Assembly (NCBI GenBank): GCA_902527245.1
Contig: CABZOI010000002.1
Span: 62,001 to 126,000, forward strand
DNA: 64,000 nt
Reading direction: 5' to 3'
DNA from: an uncultured SAR92 cluster bacterium
GTDB lineage: Bacteria > Pseudomonadota > Gammaproteobacteria > Pseudomonadales > Porticoccaceae
The first letter of the stretch is position 1. Every line of letters begins with the position of its first letter. The translations under genes and the position numbers were made by a program. Positions 20,405 through 32,600 of this stretch are shown piece by piece. The notes beneath the pieces were generated by a model. It searched no databases. It was given only the letters and a program-made list of their open reading frames with translations, and was not told the origin of the DNA.

Positions 20405-21379
20405 TTGCCAGTAGATAAGAACTTTAAAAAACTTATCTCTTTGATGGGTCCAACAGCCTCTGGTAAAACAGAATTAGCTATTCGGTTAAGAAAGAAATTT
20501 CCTTTAGAAATAATAAGTGTTGATTCGGCCCAGGTATATCGAGGATTTAATATTGGCACAGCCAAACCAGATGCTAATACACTCAAAGAAGACCCTCACA
20601 GATTAATAGATATCAGGAACGCAGGCGAATCTTACAGCGTTGCTGATTTTGTTCATGATGCTAATGAAGCTGTAAATGAAATTGTCTCCAATGGACGAGT
20701 ACCAATTTTGGTTGGTGGTTCGATGTTATATTTTAAATCTTTTCTTCATGGCATTGATGATTTGCCGAAAGCAGACAAAAAGATACGAGAATTTATTGAG
20801 GAGAAGGCAAAAAAAGAAGGATGGCCAAGTCTTCATGCCGATTTAGCTAAAGTGGATCCTGTGACCGCTAATAAGCTTCATCCAAATCATTCAAATAGAA
20901 TTCAAAGGGCTTTGGAAGTTTATTATCAGTCAGGTACACCATTATCAAAGCTTCAAAATTTATCAGTTGGTAAAAGCGCGATAGATCTGTTTTCAGTACT
21001 CCAAATTGGCTTAACCATCAAAGATAGATCAATTCTCTATGAACGAATTGAGAGACGTTTCGAAAATATGATTACGGAGGGATTGGTTGAAGAAGTTAGC
21101 GAGCTTCATACTAAAGGTGATCTTGATTTAAATAGTCCAGCTTCATTGCTGGTTGGTTATCGTCAGTTAAAGGAATGGTGTTGTGGCAACTTGGAGTTGA
21201 GTGATTCAATTTCAATGAGTATTAAAGCTACGAAAAATCTAGCAAAAAGGCAATTAACTTGGTTAAGAGGTTGGGATGATCTGCAATCAGTTTCTATCGA
21301 TTTTGACGATAGATTATTAACAATTGATGAACTTGAAAATAAAGTATCTAAAATGGTGGAGGAGCACTTGCTATTGTAG
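20405..21379 (+). CDS. miaA: tRNA dimethylallyltransferase
   Basis: Adds a dimethylallyl group to A37 of tRNAs that read UNN codons. The P-loop is MGPTASGKTELA, followed by DSAQVYRGFNIGTAKP, HRLIDI and the prenyl-acceptor region VGGSMLYFKSFLHG. 324 residues, normal. Start is a TTG at 20405, two bases after the mutL stop. The next Met is inside the P-loop strand, so TTG is very likely real. The conserved neighbour hfq follows after 70 bp. Confidence 0.95.
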   Translation: MPVDKNFKKLISLMGPTASGKTELAIRLRKKFPLEIISVDSAQVYRGFNIGTAKPDANTLKEDPHRLIDIRNAGESYSVADFVHDANEAVNEIVSNGRVPILVGGSMLYFKSFLHGIDDLPKADKKIREFIEEKAKKEGWPSLHADLAKVDPVTANKLHPNHSNRIQRALEVYYQSGTPLSKLQNLSVGKSAIDLFSVLQIGLTIKDRSILYERIERRFENMITEGLVEEVSELHTKGDLDLNSPASLLVGYRQLKEWCCGNLELSDSISMSIKATKNLAKRQLTWLRGWDDLQSVSIDFDDRLLTIDELENKVSKMVEEHLLL

Positions 21380-21449
21380 TGCAGAGAGTTAAAATAATAG
21401 CTTCTAAGTCGTAATAAAAAATCCTCGCTAAATACTCAGGAGTTCATAA

Positions 21450-21701
21450 ATGTCGAAAGGACATAATCTTCAAGATCCATTTCTCAATGCACTGAGAAAG
21501 GAGAGGATTCCAGTGTCAATTTTCTTAGTCAATGGAATCAAATTACAGGGACAGATCGAGTCTTTCGATCAATTTGTAATTTTGTTAAAAAATACAGTGA
21601 GTCAGCTTGTATATAAACATGCGATCTCAACTGTCGTTCCAGCGAAACCAATAAAATCTCCTTTAACCTCGGATGATGACTTTGAGGATTCTGAGTATTA
21701 A
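21450..21701 (+). CDS. hfq: RNA chaperone Hfq
   Basis: Sm-like hexameric RNA chaperone for sRNA-mRNA pairing. The 83-residue protein shows the Sm1 block [27 protein letters not shown] with the distal and proximal face residues and the Sm2 motif [11 protein letters not shown] short acidic tail (DDDFEDSEY) follows. CAGGAG sits eight bases upstream of the ATG. Its presence makes Hfq-dependent regulation possible, which is relevant to the candidate RNA near the right end of the window. Confidence 0.98.
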   Translation: MSKGHNLQDPFLNALRKERIPVSIFLVNGIKLQGQIESFDQFVILLKNTVSQLVYKHAISTVVPAKPIKSPLTSDDDFEDSEY

Positions 21702-21797
21702 AGCAGGTCATTACCAATAGCTTTTGCAGATCAAATATTTGAGAGACCCGAAGCCGGAGATCAGGCTATTCTGGTCAGCATAAGTTTATCCTCGGGC

Positions 21798-22994
21798 ATG
21801 ATTAATGCCAACAACGATGAATTCATTGAACTCGCGAGAGCTGCTGGTGTTTTTGCGAGAGAGCTTTTAGTCGGAAAGCGATCAACACCACACCCAAAAT
21901 ACTTTATAGGAACTGGAAAGCTAGAAGAGTTAGAATCTAAAATCAGAGAGCACTCAGTTGACTTGGTTATTTTTAACAATAATTTAAGTCCAAGCCAAGA
22001 GAGAGACTTGGAATCAGCATTGTCATGTCGCGTCCTGGATAAAACCGGATTAATCTTGGACATTTTTGCGCAGAGAGCTCTTACTCATGAAGGGAAGTTG
22101 CAAGTTGAACTTGCACAACTAAAGCATTTGTCCACTAGGCTTATTCGAGGTTGGACTCATTTAAAACGCCAGAAAGGAGGGATTGGTGTGAGAGGTCCTG
22201 GTGAAACTCAGCTCGAGTCTGATAGACGATTAGTTCAAGCCAGGATTTTAACTTTGGAAAAAAAGTTAAAAAAGGTAGCAAATCAAAGATCGCAGGGCAG
22301 AAATAGGAGAAGGAAATCAGGAACACCTTTGGTCTCGCTTGTTGGATATACCAATGCTGGGAAGTCAACAATTTTTAATAATTTAACTTCATCAAATGTG
22401 TTTGCTAAGGATATGTTATTTTCGACACTAGACCCGACCCTGAGGATGAAAACTCTTGATAAATTTGGTGATGTTATTTTTTCTGACACAGTTGGTTTTA
22501 TAAGAGATTTACCTCATGGTTTAGTGAAAGCATTCAATTCTACCCTGGAAGAGGTGTCCTCTGCAGATCTGATATTACATGTTGTCGATAGCAGTAAAGA
22601 GGATCTTAATGATGAAATATTCCAAGTTAACATTGTATTAAGCGAAATTGGTGCAGATATGATTCCCCGACTTTTTATCTATAATAAGTGTGACTTAATC
22701 GATGAGCCGAAGTTTACAGTCAATCGTAATTCTGAAGGTGATCCAGCACTCGTAAAAATGTCAGCTAAAGTTGAAGAACACTTCGGTAAGTTGCTTGAAG
22801 TTATTAGTGAAAAACTATCGTTTGATCACGTTATTACAGTTTTGAATCTATCTTCGAACGATTTGTATTTGCGATCTTTATTGTACGATATGAAGTCAGT
22901 TTTGAATGAAAAGCATCTTGATGATGGATCGGTAGAGCTTAAAGTGAGAATGTCGGAGCAAAAACTAAAGTCTGTGATAAAAAGATATAAATGA
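21798..22994 (+). CDS. hflX: GTPase HflX
   Basis: Ribosome-associated GTPase that rescues or splits stalled 70S ribosomes. It has the HflX N-domain with KYFIGTGKLEELE, a GPGETQLESDRR linker helix and the G domain: G1 GYTNAGKSTIFN, G3 SDTVGFIRDLPHGLV, G4 NKCD. The first ATG (21798) gives 398 residues but appears too late. In the same frame the preceding codons read IFERPEAGDQAILVSISL, which matches the usual HflX N-terminus. No ATG, GTG or TTG lies between this block and the hfq stop at 21699-21701, which is in the same frame. An ATA at 21717 after AGG, or a sequence error, may explain it. Confidence 0.93.
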   Translation: MINANNDEFIELARAAGVFARELLVGKRSTPHPKYFIGTGKLEELESKIREHSVDLVIFNNNLSPSQERDLESALSCRVLDKTGLILDIFAQRALTHEGKLQVELAQLKHLSTRLIRGWTHLKRQKGGIGVRGPGETQLESDRRLVQARILTLEKKLKKVANQRSQGRNRRRKSGTPLVSLVGYTNAGKSTIFNNLTSSNVFAKDMLFSTLDPTLRMKTLDKFGDVIFSDTVGFIRDLPHGLVKAFNSTLEEVSSADLILHVVDSSKEDLNDEIFQVNIVLSEIGADMIPRLFIYNKCDLIDEPKFTVNRNSEGDPALVKMSAKVEEHFGKLLEVISEKLSFDHVITVLNLSSNDLYLRSLLYDMKSVLNEKHLDDGSVELKVRMSEQKLKSVIKRYK

Positions 22995-23071
22995 TGGAGA
23001 AGTTGTTGGATACATTATTTAATGTAGTGTTATTATTGGTCTAAGATTAAACCTGAAAATTGGAGTAGGTC

Positions 23072-24232
23072 ATGTCATGGAATGAGCAAGGTGGAGATAA
23101 AGATCCCTGGGGTGGAAGAAGAGGTGATCAAGCACCACCTGATATAGATGAAGCGTTAAAACGACTCAAAGAAAAAGTCACTGCTTTTACGGGGAAAAAG
23201 GGTTCTGGGAAAGGATCAGGATCCGGATCTGGTGGAGGAATAGGGAGCGTGAAGAACTTACTGCCGATATTCTTTACAGGGTTACTCGTTCTTTATGGTT
23301 TGGCTGGTGTGTATCAAGTTGATGAGAAGGAACAGGCTGTTATCCTGCGCCTGGGCGTTTACCACAATACAGTCGGATCTGGACTTCATTGGAACCCTCC
23401 ATTAATAGATTCAGTTACGGTATTGGGCGTCACAGAAGAACGCCAATATTCTACCAGAGGCCTTATGCTTACCCAAGACGAAAATATTGTGGAAGTTGCG
23501 CTATCGGTGCAATATAACATTGCCAATGCCGAAGATTTTATACTTAGACTGAAGACTCCAGAGACAACTCTTAAACAAGCGACGGATAGTGCGTTGAGGC
23601 ACGTGGTCGGTAGCACTGGTTTAGATGGAGTTATATCCACTCAGCGAGAGCAGATCGCAATAGCAACAGCAGACAGATTACAGGCCTTGTTGGATATATA
23701 CTCGAGCGGTATCAATGTTGTAAAGATAAACATCGAAGATGCGCGCCCCCCTAATGAGGTTAAGGCAGCATATGATGATGTGATTGAGGCGAGAGAGGAT
23801 CTAGAACGCTTAGTCAATGAAGCGCAAGCATACTCAAACGGAATCATACCCGAGGCACGAGGTGAGGCTCAGAGGCTTAGGGAGGAAGCTGAGGGGTATT
23901 CGTCGCAAGTTGTCTCAAAATCTGAGGGAGAGGCTAACCGATTTGTCGCTTTGCTGGAGGAGTATGAGAAAGCACCGCAGGTAACTCGCGAACGCTTATA
24001 TATTGATGCCATCGAAAAGGTTATGACCGATAGTACAAAGATACTGCTTGATACTGAGGGTGGTAATAATATGCTCTATCTCCCTTTGGATAAGCTCGGC
24101 CAGGTATCGTCTGGATCATCGAGTCAGAGAAATAATGAAACATCCAACGAGATGATAGATCGCGTGGCGAATGAAGTCATAGAGAAACTGCAAAGGCGGG
24201 GTAATCAAGTTCAATCGGAGAGAAGAAGATGA
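23072..24232 (+). CDS. hflK: HflK, SPFH-domain modulator of FtsH
   Basis: Inner-membrane SPFH/band 7 protein that with HflC forms a cage around the FtsH protease. After a Gly/Ser-rich cytoplasmic stretch (about residues 45-60) come one membrane helix (PIFFTGLLVLYGLAGV, about 70-88), the band 7 domain starting QVDEKEQAVILRLG, and a long coiled coil (EARGEAQRLREEAEGY). 386 residues. GGAG precedes the ATG at 23072. The stop overlaps the hflC start (ATGA), so the two are translationally coupled. Confidence 0.96.
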   Translation: MSWNEQGGDKDPWGGRRGDQAPPDIDEALKRLKEKVTAFTGKKGSGKGSGSGSGGGIGSVKNLLPIFFTGLLVLYGLAGVYQVDEKEQAVILRLGVYHNTVGSGLHWNPPLIDSVTVLGVTEERQYSTRGLMLTQDENIVEVALSVQYNIANAEDFILRLKTPETTLKQATDSALRHVVGSTGLDGVISTQREQIAIATADRLQALLDIYSSGINVVKINIEDARPPNEVKAAYDDVIEAREDLERLVNEAQAYSNGIIPEARGEAQRLREEAEGYSSQVVSKSEGEANRFVALLEEYEKAPQVTRERLYIDAIEKVMTDSTKILLDTEGGNNMLYLPLDKLGQVSSGSSSQRNNETSNEMIDRVANEVIEKLQRRGNQVQSERRR

Positions 24233-25101
24233 GTAATATTACAAAGCTTAGCTTAGCCGGAATTTTATTGATAGTAATAGTTATTTCCAATTCGATATTT
24301 GTAATCAGTGAGGTAGAGCGTGGTGTTACTCTCAGATTCGGTCAGATGATTGAAGCTGACGTAAAACCTGGCATTCACGTTAAAATTCCTTTTGTTGATG
24401 ATGTAAGACGTTTTGATGCAAGGATACTTACGGTGGATGCAACACCGGCAAGCTTTTTTACTGTGGAAAAGAAGCGATTAATTGTTGATTCATATGCAAA
24501 ATGGAAAATTGCTGATGTAGAAACCTATTATAAGGCAACTGGAGGCGTGGAGCGCGTTGCAGAAAACCGATTGGCGAGACGTGTTAACGATGGATTGAGA
24601 AATCAATTTGGTACCCGAACTCTCAGAGAGGTTGTTTCAGGAGAGCGTGATATTTTGATGCAAAACATCACCGAGGATTTGAACAGTACTGTGTTAGCCG
24701 AGCTGGGGATACAGGTTGTGGATGTTAGAGTAAAGCGCATTGACTTGCCAGATGAGGTTAGTAATCAGGTCTACCGCAGAATGACGGCCGAAAGGAATAA
24801 AGAAGCTCAAGAATTAAGATCTACTGGTAAAGAGCGGGCAGAGAAGATAAGAGCATCAGCAGACAGAGAGAGAACCATAGAGTTGGCAAATGCATACAGA
24901 GATGCTGAGAAAATAAGAGGTGAAGGCGATGCGGAGGCTGCAAGGATTTATGCTGATGCCTATGAAAGGGATCCAGAATTTTACTCGTTTATGCGGAGTT
25001 TAACGGCTTACAAGTCAGCTTTTTCAAATAAAGGGGACATTATGTTGGTAGAGCCTGACAGTGATTTCTTTAAGTATTTAAATCAGCAAGATTCAGATTA
25101 A
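24229..25101 (+). CDS. hflC: HflC, SPFH-domain modulator of FtsH
   Basis: Partner of HflK in the FtsH-regulating periplasmic complex. One N-terminal transmembrane helix (LAGILLIVIVISNSIFVI) is followed by the band 7 domain (SEVERGVTLRFGQM) and a coiled coil rich in Glu/Arg (about 190-240). 290 residues, normal. It overlaps hflK by 4 bp. In Pseudomonas-like genomes hisZ often lies before purA; here only a 130-bp gap separates hflC from purA. Confidence 0.96.
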   Translation: MSNITKLSLAGILLIVIVISNSIFVISEVERGVTLRFGQMIEADVKPGIHVKIPFVDDVRRFDARILTVDATPASFFTVEKKRLIVDSYAKWKIADVETYYKATGGVERVAENRLARRVNDGLRNQFGTRTLREVVSGERDILMQNITEDLNSTVLAELGIQVVDVRVKRIDLPDEVSNQVYRRMTAERNKEAQELRSTGKERAEKIRASADRERTIELANAYRDAEKIRGEGDAEAARIYADAYERDPEFYSFMRSLTAYKSAFSNKGDIMLVEPDSDFFKYLNQQDSD

Positions 25102-26527
<1,426 letters not shown>

Positions 26528-26664
26528 CATAAAATTAATTATGACGATATAGTAGTTATCGAATATGAAAAAAATAGGGTGAAGGCGCATTCAGTTTTTC
26601 AATTTATGCGTATGTACCAGTGAGGAAAATACTGATATTCTAGATACCACCGAGGGTATGCTAT

Positions 26665-29600
26665 TTGTTGAATAAAAAAAGAATGATGAAACCTGTTTTG
26701 ATTTGGCCGCTATTGGTCCTATCGTTTTTGTTATCTCCGTTCTCAAAATCATTTGAGGATGATTTCCACTTGATAGAGACGAAGGATGTAAGCGAATCAA
26801 AATATTGGGATGAGGTGGGTCCAGCGAGTGATTATTTTGATGTTCTCCCACTAAACATCGACACTCATTCAGCTTTTATTTTTAATTTAGATAATAAAAA
26901 GTTTTCAAATTCCCTGTCTTCCGAGTTCAAACATGGTGATGATGGCGAGGTATACCTCCCACTTGCGAATGGCCGATCTTTAAAGTTTACTTTTTTTGAG
27001 CGTTCAAATTTTGCTCCTGAGCTCGCTCTAAAATATCCAGGTATAAAAGCGTTTAGAGGATACTCAACAGAGTATCCCCAAATAATAGCTTATTTAAGTT
27101 CCTCCCCACTGGGAATCGATGCTACTGTTATTAATACAGAATCCGGCAAAAGAACCTACATCCATGAAATATCAAGAGATGATCGGCGTTATGTCTCCTA
27201 TACAGAGTTTGATCACACTCAAGATCATGAAAAATTAACTTGCTCCACAGAAACTGGATTAGAGGATGAGGGTTTAGACCACGACCATGATCATGGTTCA
27301 AAGGAACACAAGAAGTCTTTTAGTGGTATCGATAGTATGTCAAGACTTACCAGATTTTCCAATGAAAGTGCCTTATCAACCTATCGAATCGCAGTTGCGG
27401 CAAATGGCCAATACACTTCATATCATGGTGGAACTGTTCAAGCAGGTTTAACTGCTATAAACAATTTGCTAACGGGCTTAAATTTTATTACAGAGACCGA
27501 TATTGGAGTTAGGGTAGAGCTGGTTGCTAACAATGATCTTGTAGTGTACACCGATGCAAACACTGATCCCTTTGATGACTCTTTGAGTGGCGCAAATTCA
27601 GCGCTCCAGCAAAATCTAGACAGCGTAATAGGAAGCGAGAACTATGATGTGGGCCATCTCTTCAGCGGTGTTGGTGGTGGCGGAAATGCCGGTGCCATCG
27701 GCTCAGTTTGTAATAGTGCAACAAAAGGCAGTGCATGGTCAGCCTCAAGTCAGCCGAGAGGGTCTCGTTATGTAAATTTAGTAGCTCATGAATTAGGACA
27801 TCAATTAGGAGCCAACCATACTTTTTCTTTTAATTCAGAAGGTACAGGAGTTAATGTGGAGCCTGCTAGTGGCACCACAATCATGAGCTACGCAGGAACA
27901 GGTTTTGATGACATAGCTTTTTATGCAGATAATTACTATCACAATGTCAGTGTTGTGCAAGCCATCAGTTATCTTGTTGATCAGACATGCGATGTTAGTA
28001 CCGATAACGGAAACTCCTTACCTGTTATTACCCCGCAGCCTAATATTTTAAGTTATTCAATACCTATTGGAACACCGTTCTATCTTGAAGCAACAGCAAC
28101 AGATGCAGATGAAGATGATTCCTTGACCTATTTATGGGAGCAAAACGATGATGGAGTTGTCACGTCTGATAATTTCGGTCCGAATAACGCCTCTGGTGCT
28201 GCATTCAGATCTGTTTTGCCCTCTTCAGATGGAAATAGACGTTATTTCCCCAGATTGAGTTCAGTTTTATCAGGTGAGTTAACGCAATCCAATCCGTTCA
28301 CTGGTGGTACATGGGAAACACTATCATTAGTACCAAGATCCTATGATTTCGTCATGACCGCAAGAGATAACGCTGTAGGTGGAGGAGGACTCCTTGCTAC
28401 TAATGCTACTGTAAATGTCTGGGATAACGGTGGAGTTTTTGAAGTAACCTCACAAGACATTGGTAATGTCTATATAGCTGAATCAGATAGAACTGTAACA
28501 TGGAATGTTGCAGGCACTGATCAAGAGCCCATTTCTACCTCTAGTGTGAATATTAAAATGTCAGTTGATGGCGGTCAGACTTATCCATATGACCTAAGTC
28601 CTAACAGTATTCCAAATAATGGTAGTTATGAAGTGACAATGCCCAACATAGTGACTTCATCAGCGAGAATCAAAGTCTCTTCAGTAGGAAATGTATACTA
28701 TGCAGTGAATTCTCAAGATTTCAGTGTCACGATTGATGACATTGTCTTGACGGTCGATGAGCTCGATTACGGAGTTTGTCAGGGTGAAAGTGTTGTCTCC
28801 AATATAATTTACGAGACAAATACAAAGTATACGGATACAGCAACATTTGTCGCAGAAAATGTACCTGAGGGAATGACGGTTACTTTTGATCCACCCACAG
28901 CAACAGAGCACAATACCCCAGTAACAGCTACATTCACATCGGCTGACAGCTTGCCAGCTGAGACGTATCCAATTGATGTGGTGGCTATCTCGCCAGAGCG
29001 AAGCCAGAGATTGACCTATCAAATTCAAAATTATTCGAGAGAGGAGTTTGAAGAGGTAAATTTAAACGGACCGGTAAATCAATCAATTCTTAATAGATTG
29101 TTTACAACATTGGAATGGGCATCTCAGCCGAATGCAACTAGCTACACCGTTGAAATTGCAAGTGATGAGGCATTCACTGATATATTGCTTACCCGTGATG
29201 TTGATGGTACTTCGACTGAGATAAGAGGTTTAACGAGAAATACAACTTATTACTGGAGAGTTGCACCAAGAAATTTCTGTGGTAGTGGCACTGCAGGCTC
29301 CGCGTATAGCTTCACGACTCCAAATCACCTTGGAGCACTCGATGTGCCAGTACAAATCGCAGATAACACCACGGATGTGACTTACACATCAACGCTGTCT
29401 GTTAATGAAAATTTGAGAATTACTGATTTAAATGTTTACCTCGGTATACAGCATACCTGGCCACAGGATTTGACCATTAGTATGGCAGGGCCATCAGGTC
29501 AGCAAATTACACTTTTAAACCAACCCTGTGGTGGAGATGACGACATCGATGTGGTTTTCGATGATGAGTTGGGCGCTGAGTTGGTTTGCTCTGCTAATCC

Positions 29601-32600
29601 ACCAAGTGTCTCGGGAATTTTAAGACCCAGCTCTGGGACTTTGTCTAGTTTTAATGAACAATCAACGAAAGGTGACTGGGTTTTAAGTGTCCTTGATAGT
29701 TATGATCTTGATGGAGGTAGTATTGATTACTTTGCTTTGGAAATTGAGACTGATGGCGAATGGTCAAATACGGCACCAATCGCATTTCCTCAAGTGGCCT
29801 CTACGAACCAACAGACGATTAACTTAACATTGGACGGACTTGACCCAGAGAGGCTTCCATTAACATATACACTCGTGGATGCCCCCAATGTTGGAAGTAT
29901 ATTAGGACTGGGATACATTTCCTCGTTAGTAGGGTCTTCAAATACGACGGGAGATTCGAGAGATATAGCTATATCCTCTGACGGTTCATTAGCGTTTATC
30001 GCCGATGGTAATGAAGGACTGCGCGTCTTTGATATAAGTGTGCCGGCTGCGCCATTGTCTCAAGGTGGCATTGATGTCTCTCCAGGAAATTCCGGCTCTT
30101 CCAGAGGAATCGTAGTGTCCTCTGACGGTAGCACAGTGTTTTTAGCTGACTCGACAGGGGGACTTAAGATTGTTGAGGTCAGTGCAGGGTCATACTCTAT
30201 TGTTGGAGATATAGATACTAATGGTAATGCAATTGATATTGCCCTTTCCCCGGATGAGCAAACTGTATTTATTGCGGATACATCAAGTGTAAAAGTGATC
30301 GATGTTTCTACATTAAGTGCGCCCGTAATCGTTTCCAGCATAACCGCAAGTGCTGCCTATGGAATTGACGTCGCTCCCGATGGAAATACCGTTTATTTTG
30401 CGGACCAGCTGGACGGATTATGCGTGATTGATATAAGCGGGTCAGATGGTCTGTCGAATCCAAATCTCTTGGAATGCCTCTCTACACCAGGCTTCTCCTC
30501 TGGTGTGAAAGTTTCACCAGATGGACAGTATGTCTATGTTGCTGATTTTGGATCTGGAGTGAGGGTCTATCGATCTTCTAATCCTCTTAGTCCAGCTCAT
30601 TTCTTTACTTTGGATACAGATGGATCCAGTTATCAGATTGATGTGTTAGCGGATGGAAGTCAGATTTTCTTAGCAGACAGCTTGGGAGTCAAGGCTTTTG
30701 ATGTTGAGCAAAACGGAACTCTTACGCAGGTTGCTGACTTATCACTAAACGGGACATCGTATAGTGTTGCAGCAGGATTGGATGGAACAAATCTTTTCAT
30801 CGCTTCAGGAGATAGTGGACTACAAATTGTTGGCTTTGAGAAGGCTACTTATAACGCTGGGGATGAATTGCCTCAGGCAATTGTTTATGAGGGTGACGAG
30901 ACCTTGCCAAGTGGATATACGGGTACCTTCACTTTCCAAGTCTCTGATGGAGAGTTACAAAGTAATATCGCTTCGGTAGATGTTACCTTCGACACCGAGC
31001 CTCTCAATAATGGCGTATACACATTTACTAATGGTAGTGATGGAAATATCGAAGTCACGGGTTGTCTTGATGTATGTCCTGCAAACTTGCAGATTCCTGA
31101 GACCATCAATGGAAGACCGGTAACTACAATATCGGATGCAGCCTTTGCTGACAAAGATTCATCGATTGTTCTCATTCCTGATTCTGTTGTTTCAGTCGGA
31201 GACTACGCATTTTTAAGAAGTAATATCGCAAGGGTCACAATTGGAGAAGGAGTATCCTCGATAGGAAAGAGTGCATTCGCCTTCAATCAGCTTGATGCAG
31301 TAAGTTTTCTGGGAGATAGACCGACTTTAGAGCCCGACTCTTTCTCGACTAATAGGGCGTTAAACTACATTAGCTATTGCCCAGATAAAGAAGGATGGCC
31401 AGGCGAGCCAATATCTGCAGGGACTGTTGACATTGTTCCTGTCGTGGCTTGTGATTCAGTGAATAAAAATAATCAAGCATTGGATAACATCAAAAATGCA
31501 GTGCTTTCGAAAGATGCTGCAAGTATTACTGAAGAAGACCTAAACTCCGTCTTAGGCTTAAAAAATATAGTCTCTGCAAATATGGATTTATACAGAGGTG
31601 TTATTCAAGTTCTCCTCGATCTTTCTTTCGGTGAAGTGAGGTTGTCAGATCTTCAAGCCTTAATTGATGATGCGAATGCTCGTAAAGAAAGTTGTGGTCT
31701 TGGTGTATACATTATTGATGTACTTGAGGGTGAACAACCTGCTGAGATATCTTGGAGCCTGAAAGATGAATCAGATAACGTAATGTATGAAGGTGGTGCT
31801 CCTTTTGACACATTAGCTTGCATTGCTGATGGCAGATATATGTTGGATATGTCCGATACCAACTCTGCGGGCACTGCAAACGGATGGGATTATGGAGAAT
31901 TTATAATCACTCAAGAAAATGGATTGAAATTATTTAGACACACCATCATTAGTGGAACCGAAGCGACCGCCGCAGTAAATTTAGGAGATTACCCCAATCA
32001 AGCACCCATGGCAGATGAAATACAAGCGGTGGAGCTTGAGCTTGGAGAAACTGCTGACTTTGTCTTGTCTGGATCGGATGCTGACAATGATTTAACAACT
32101 ATTTTCCTCCATCAAGCTCCTGCTGGTGGAGAGATTCATTCTTATCTGCCGGGTGCGGGTATCGTGGGCGAGTATTTTGCTGGTGGTGGAACAGGCGTGA
32201 GAGGAATAGCCATATCTCCTGACCAAAAATATGCATATCTTGCTGACCATGGAGATGGATTGAAGGTTCTTGATATCACCGATCTAACCAGACCTCTTCT
32301 CATCGGCACTGGGCCAATAGATGGCGGCAGTCAATACAATGTTTCGTTATCAAATGACGGACAAACCGTTTATTTAGCCTCGATTCAGTATGGTGTCACC
32401 ATTTTTGATGTGACTGATCCCTCTACTCCGGTTCAAAAGGGAACACTAACGAGAGAAGGTACGGCATATCCACTTGGTATGGTTGAATCTTCGGATGGAA
32501 ATACGTTGTATGTTGCGGCATATGAATTTTTTGTATCAATCGACGTTTCAGACAAAGATAACCCGATTCAGAATTATTCAGTTGGAACGGGCGGTTTATA

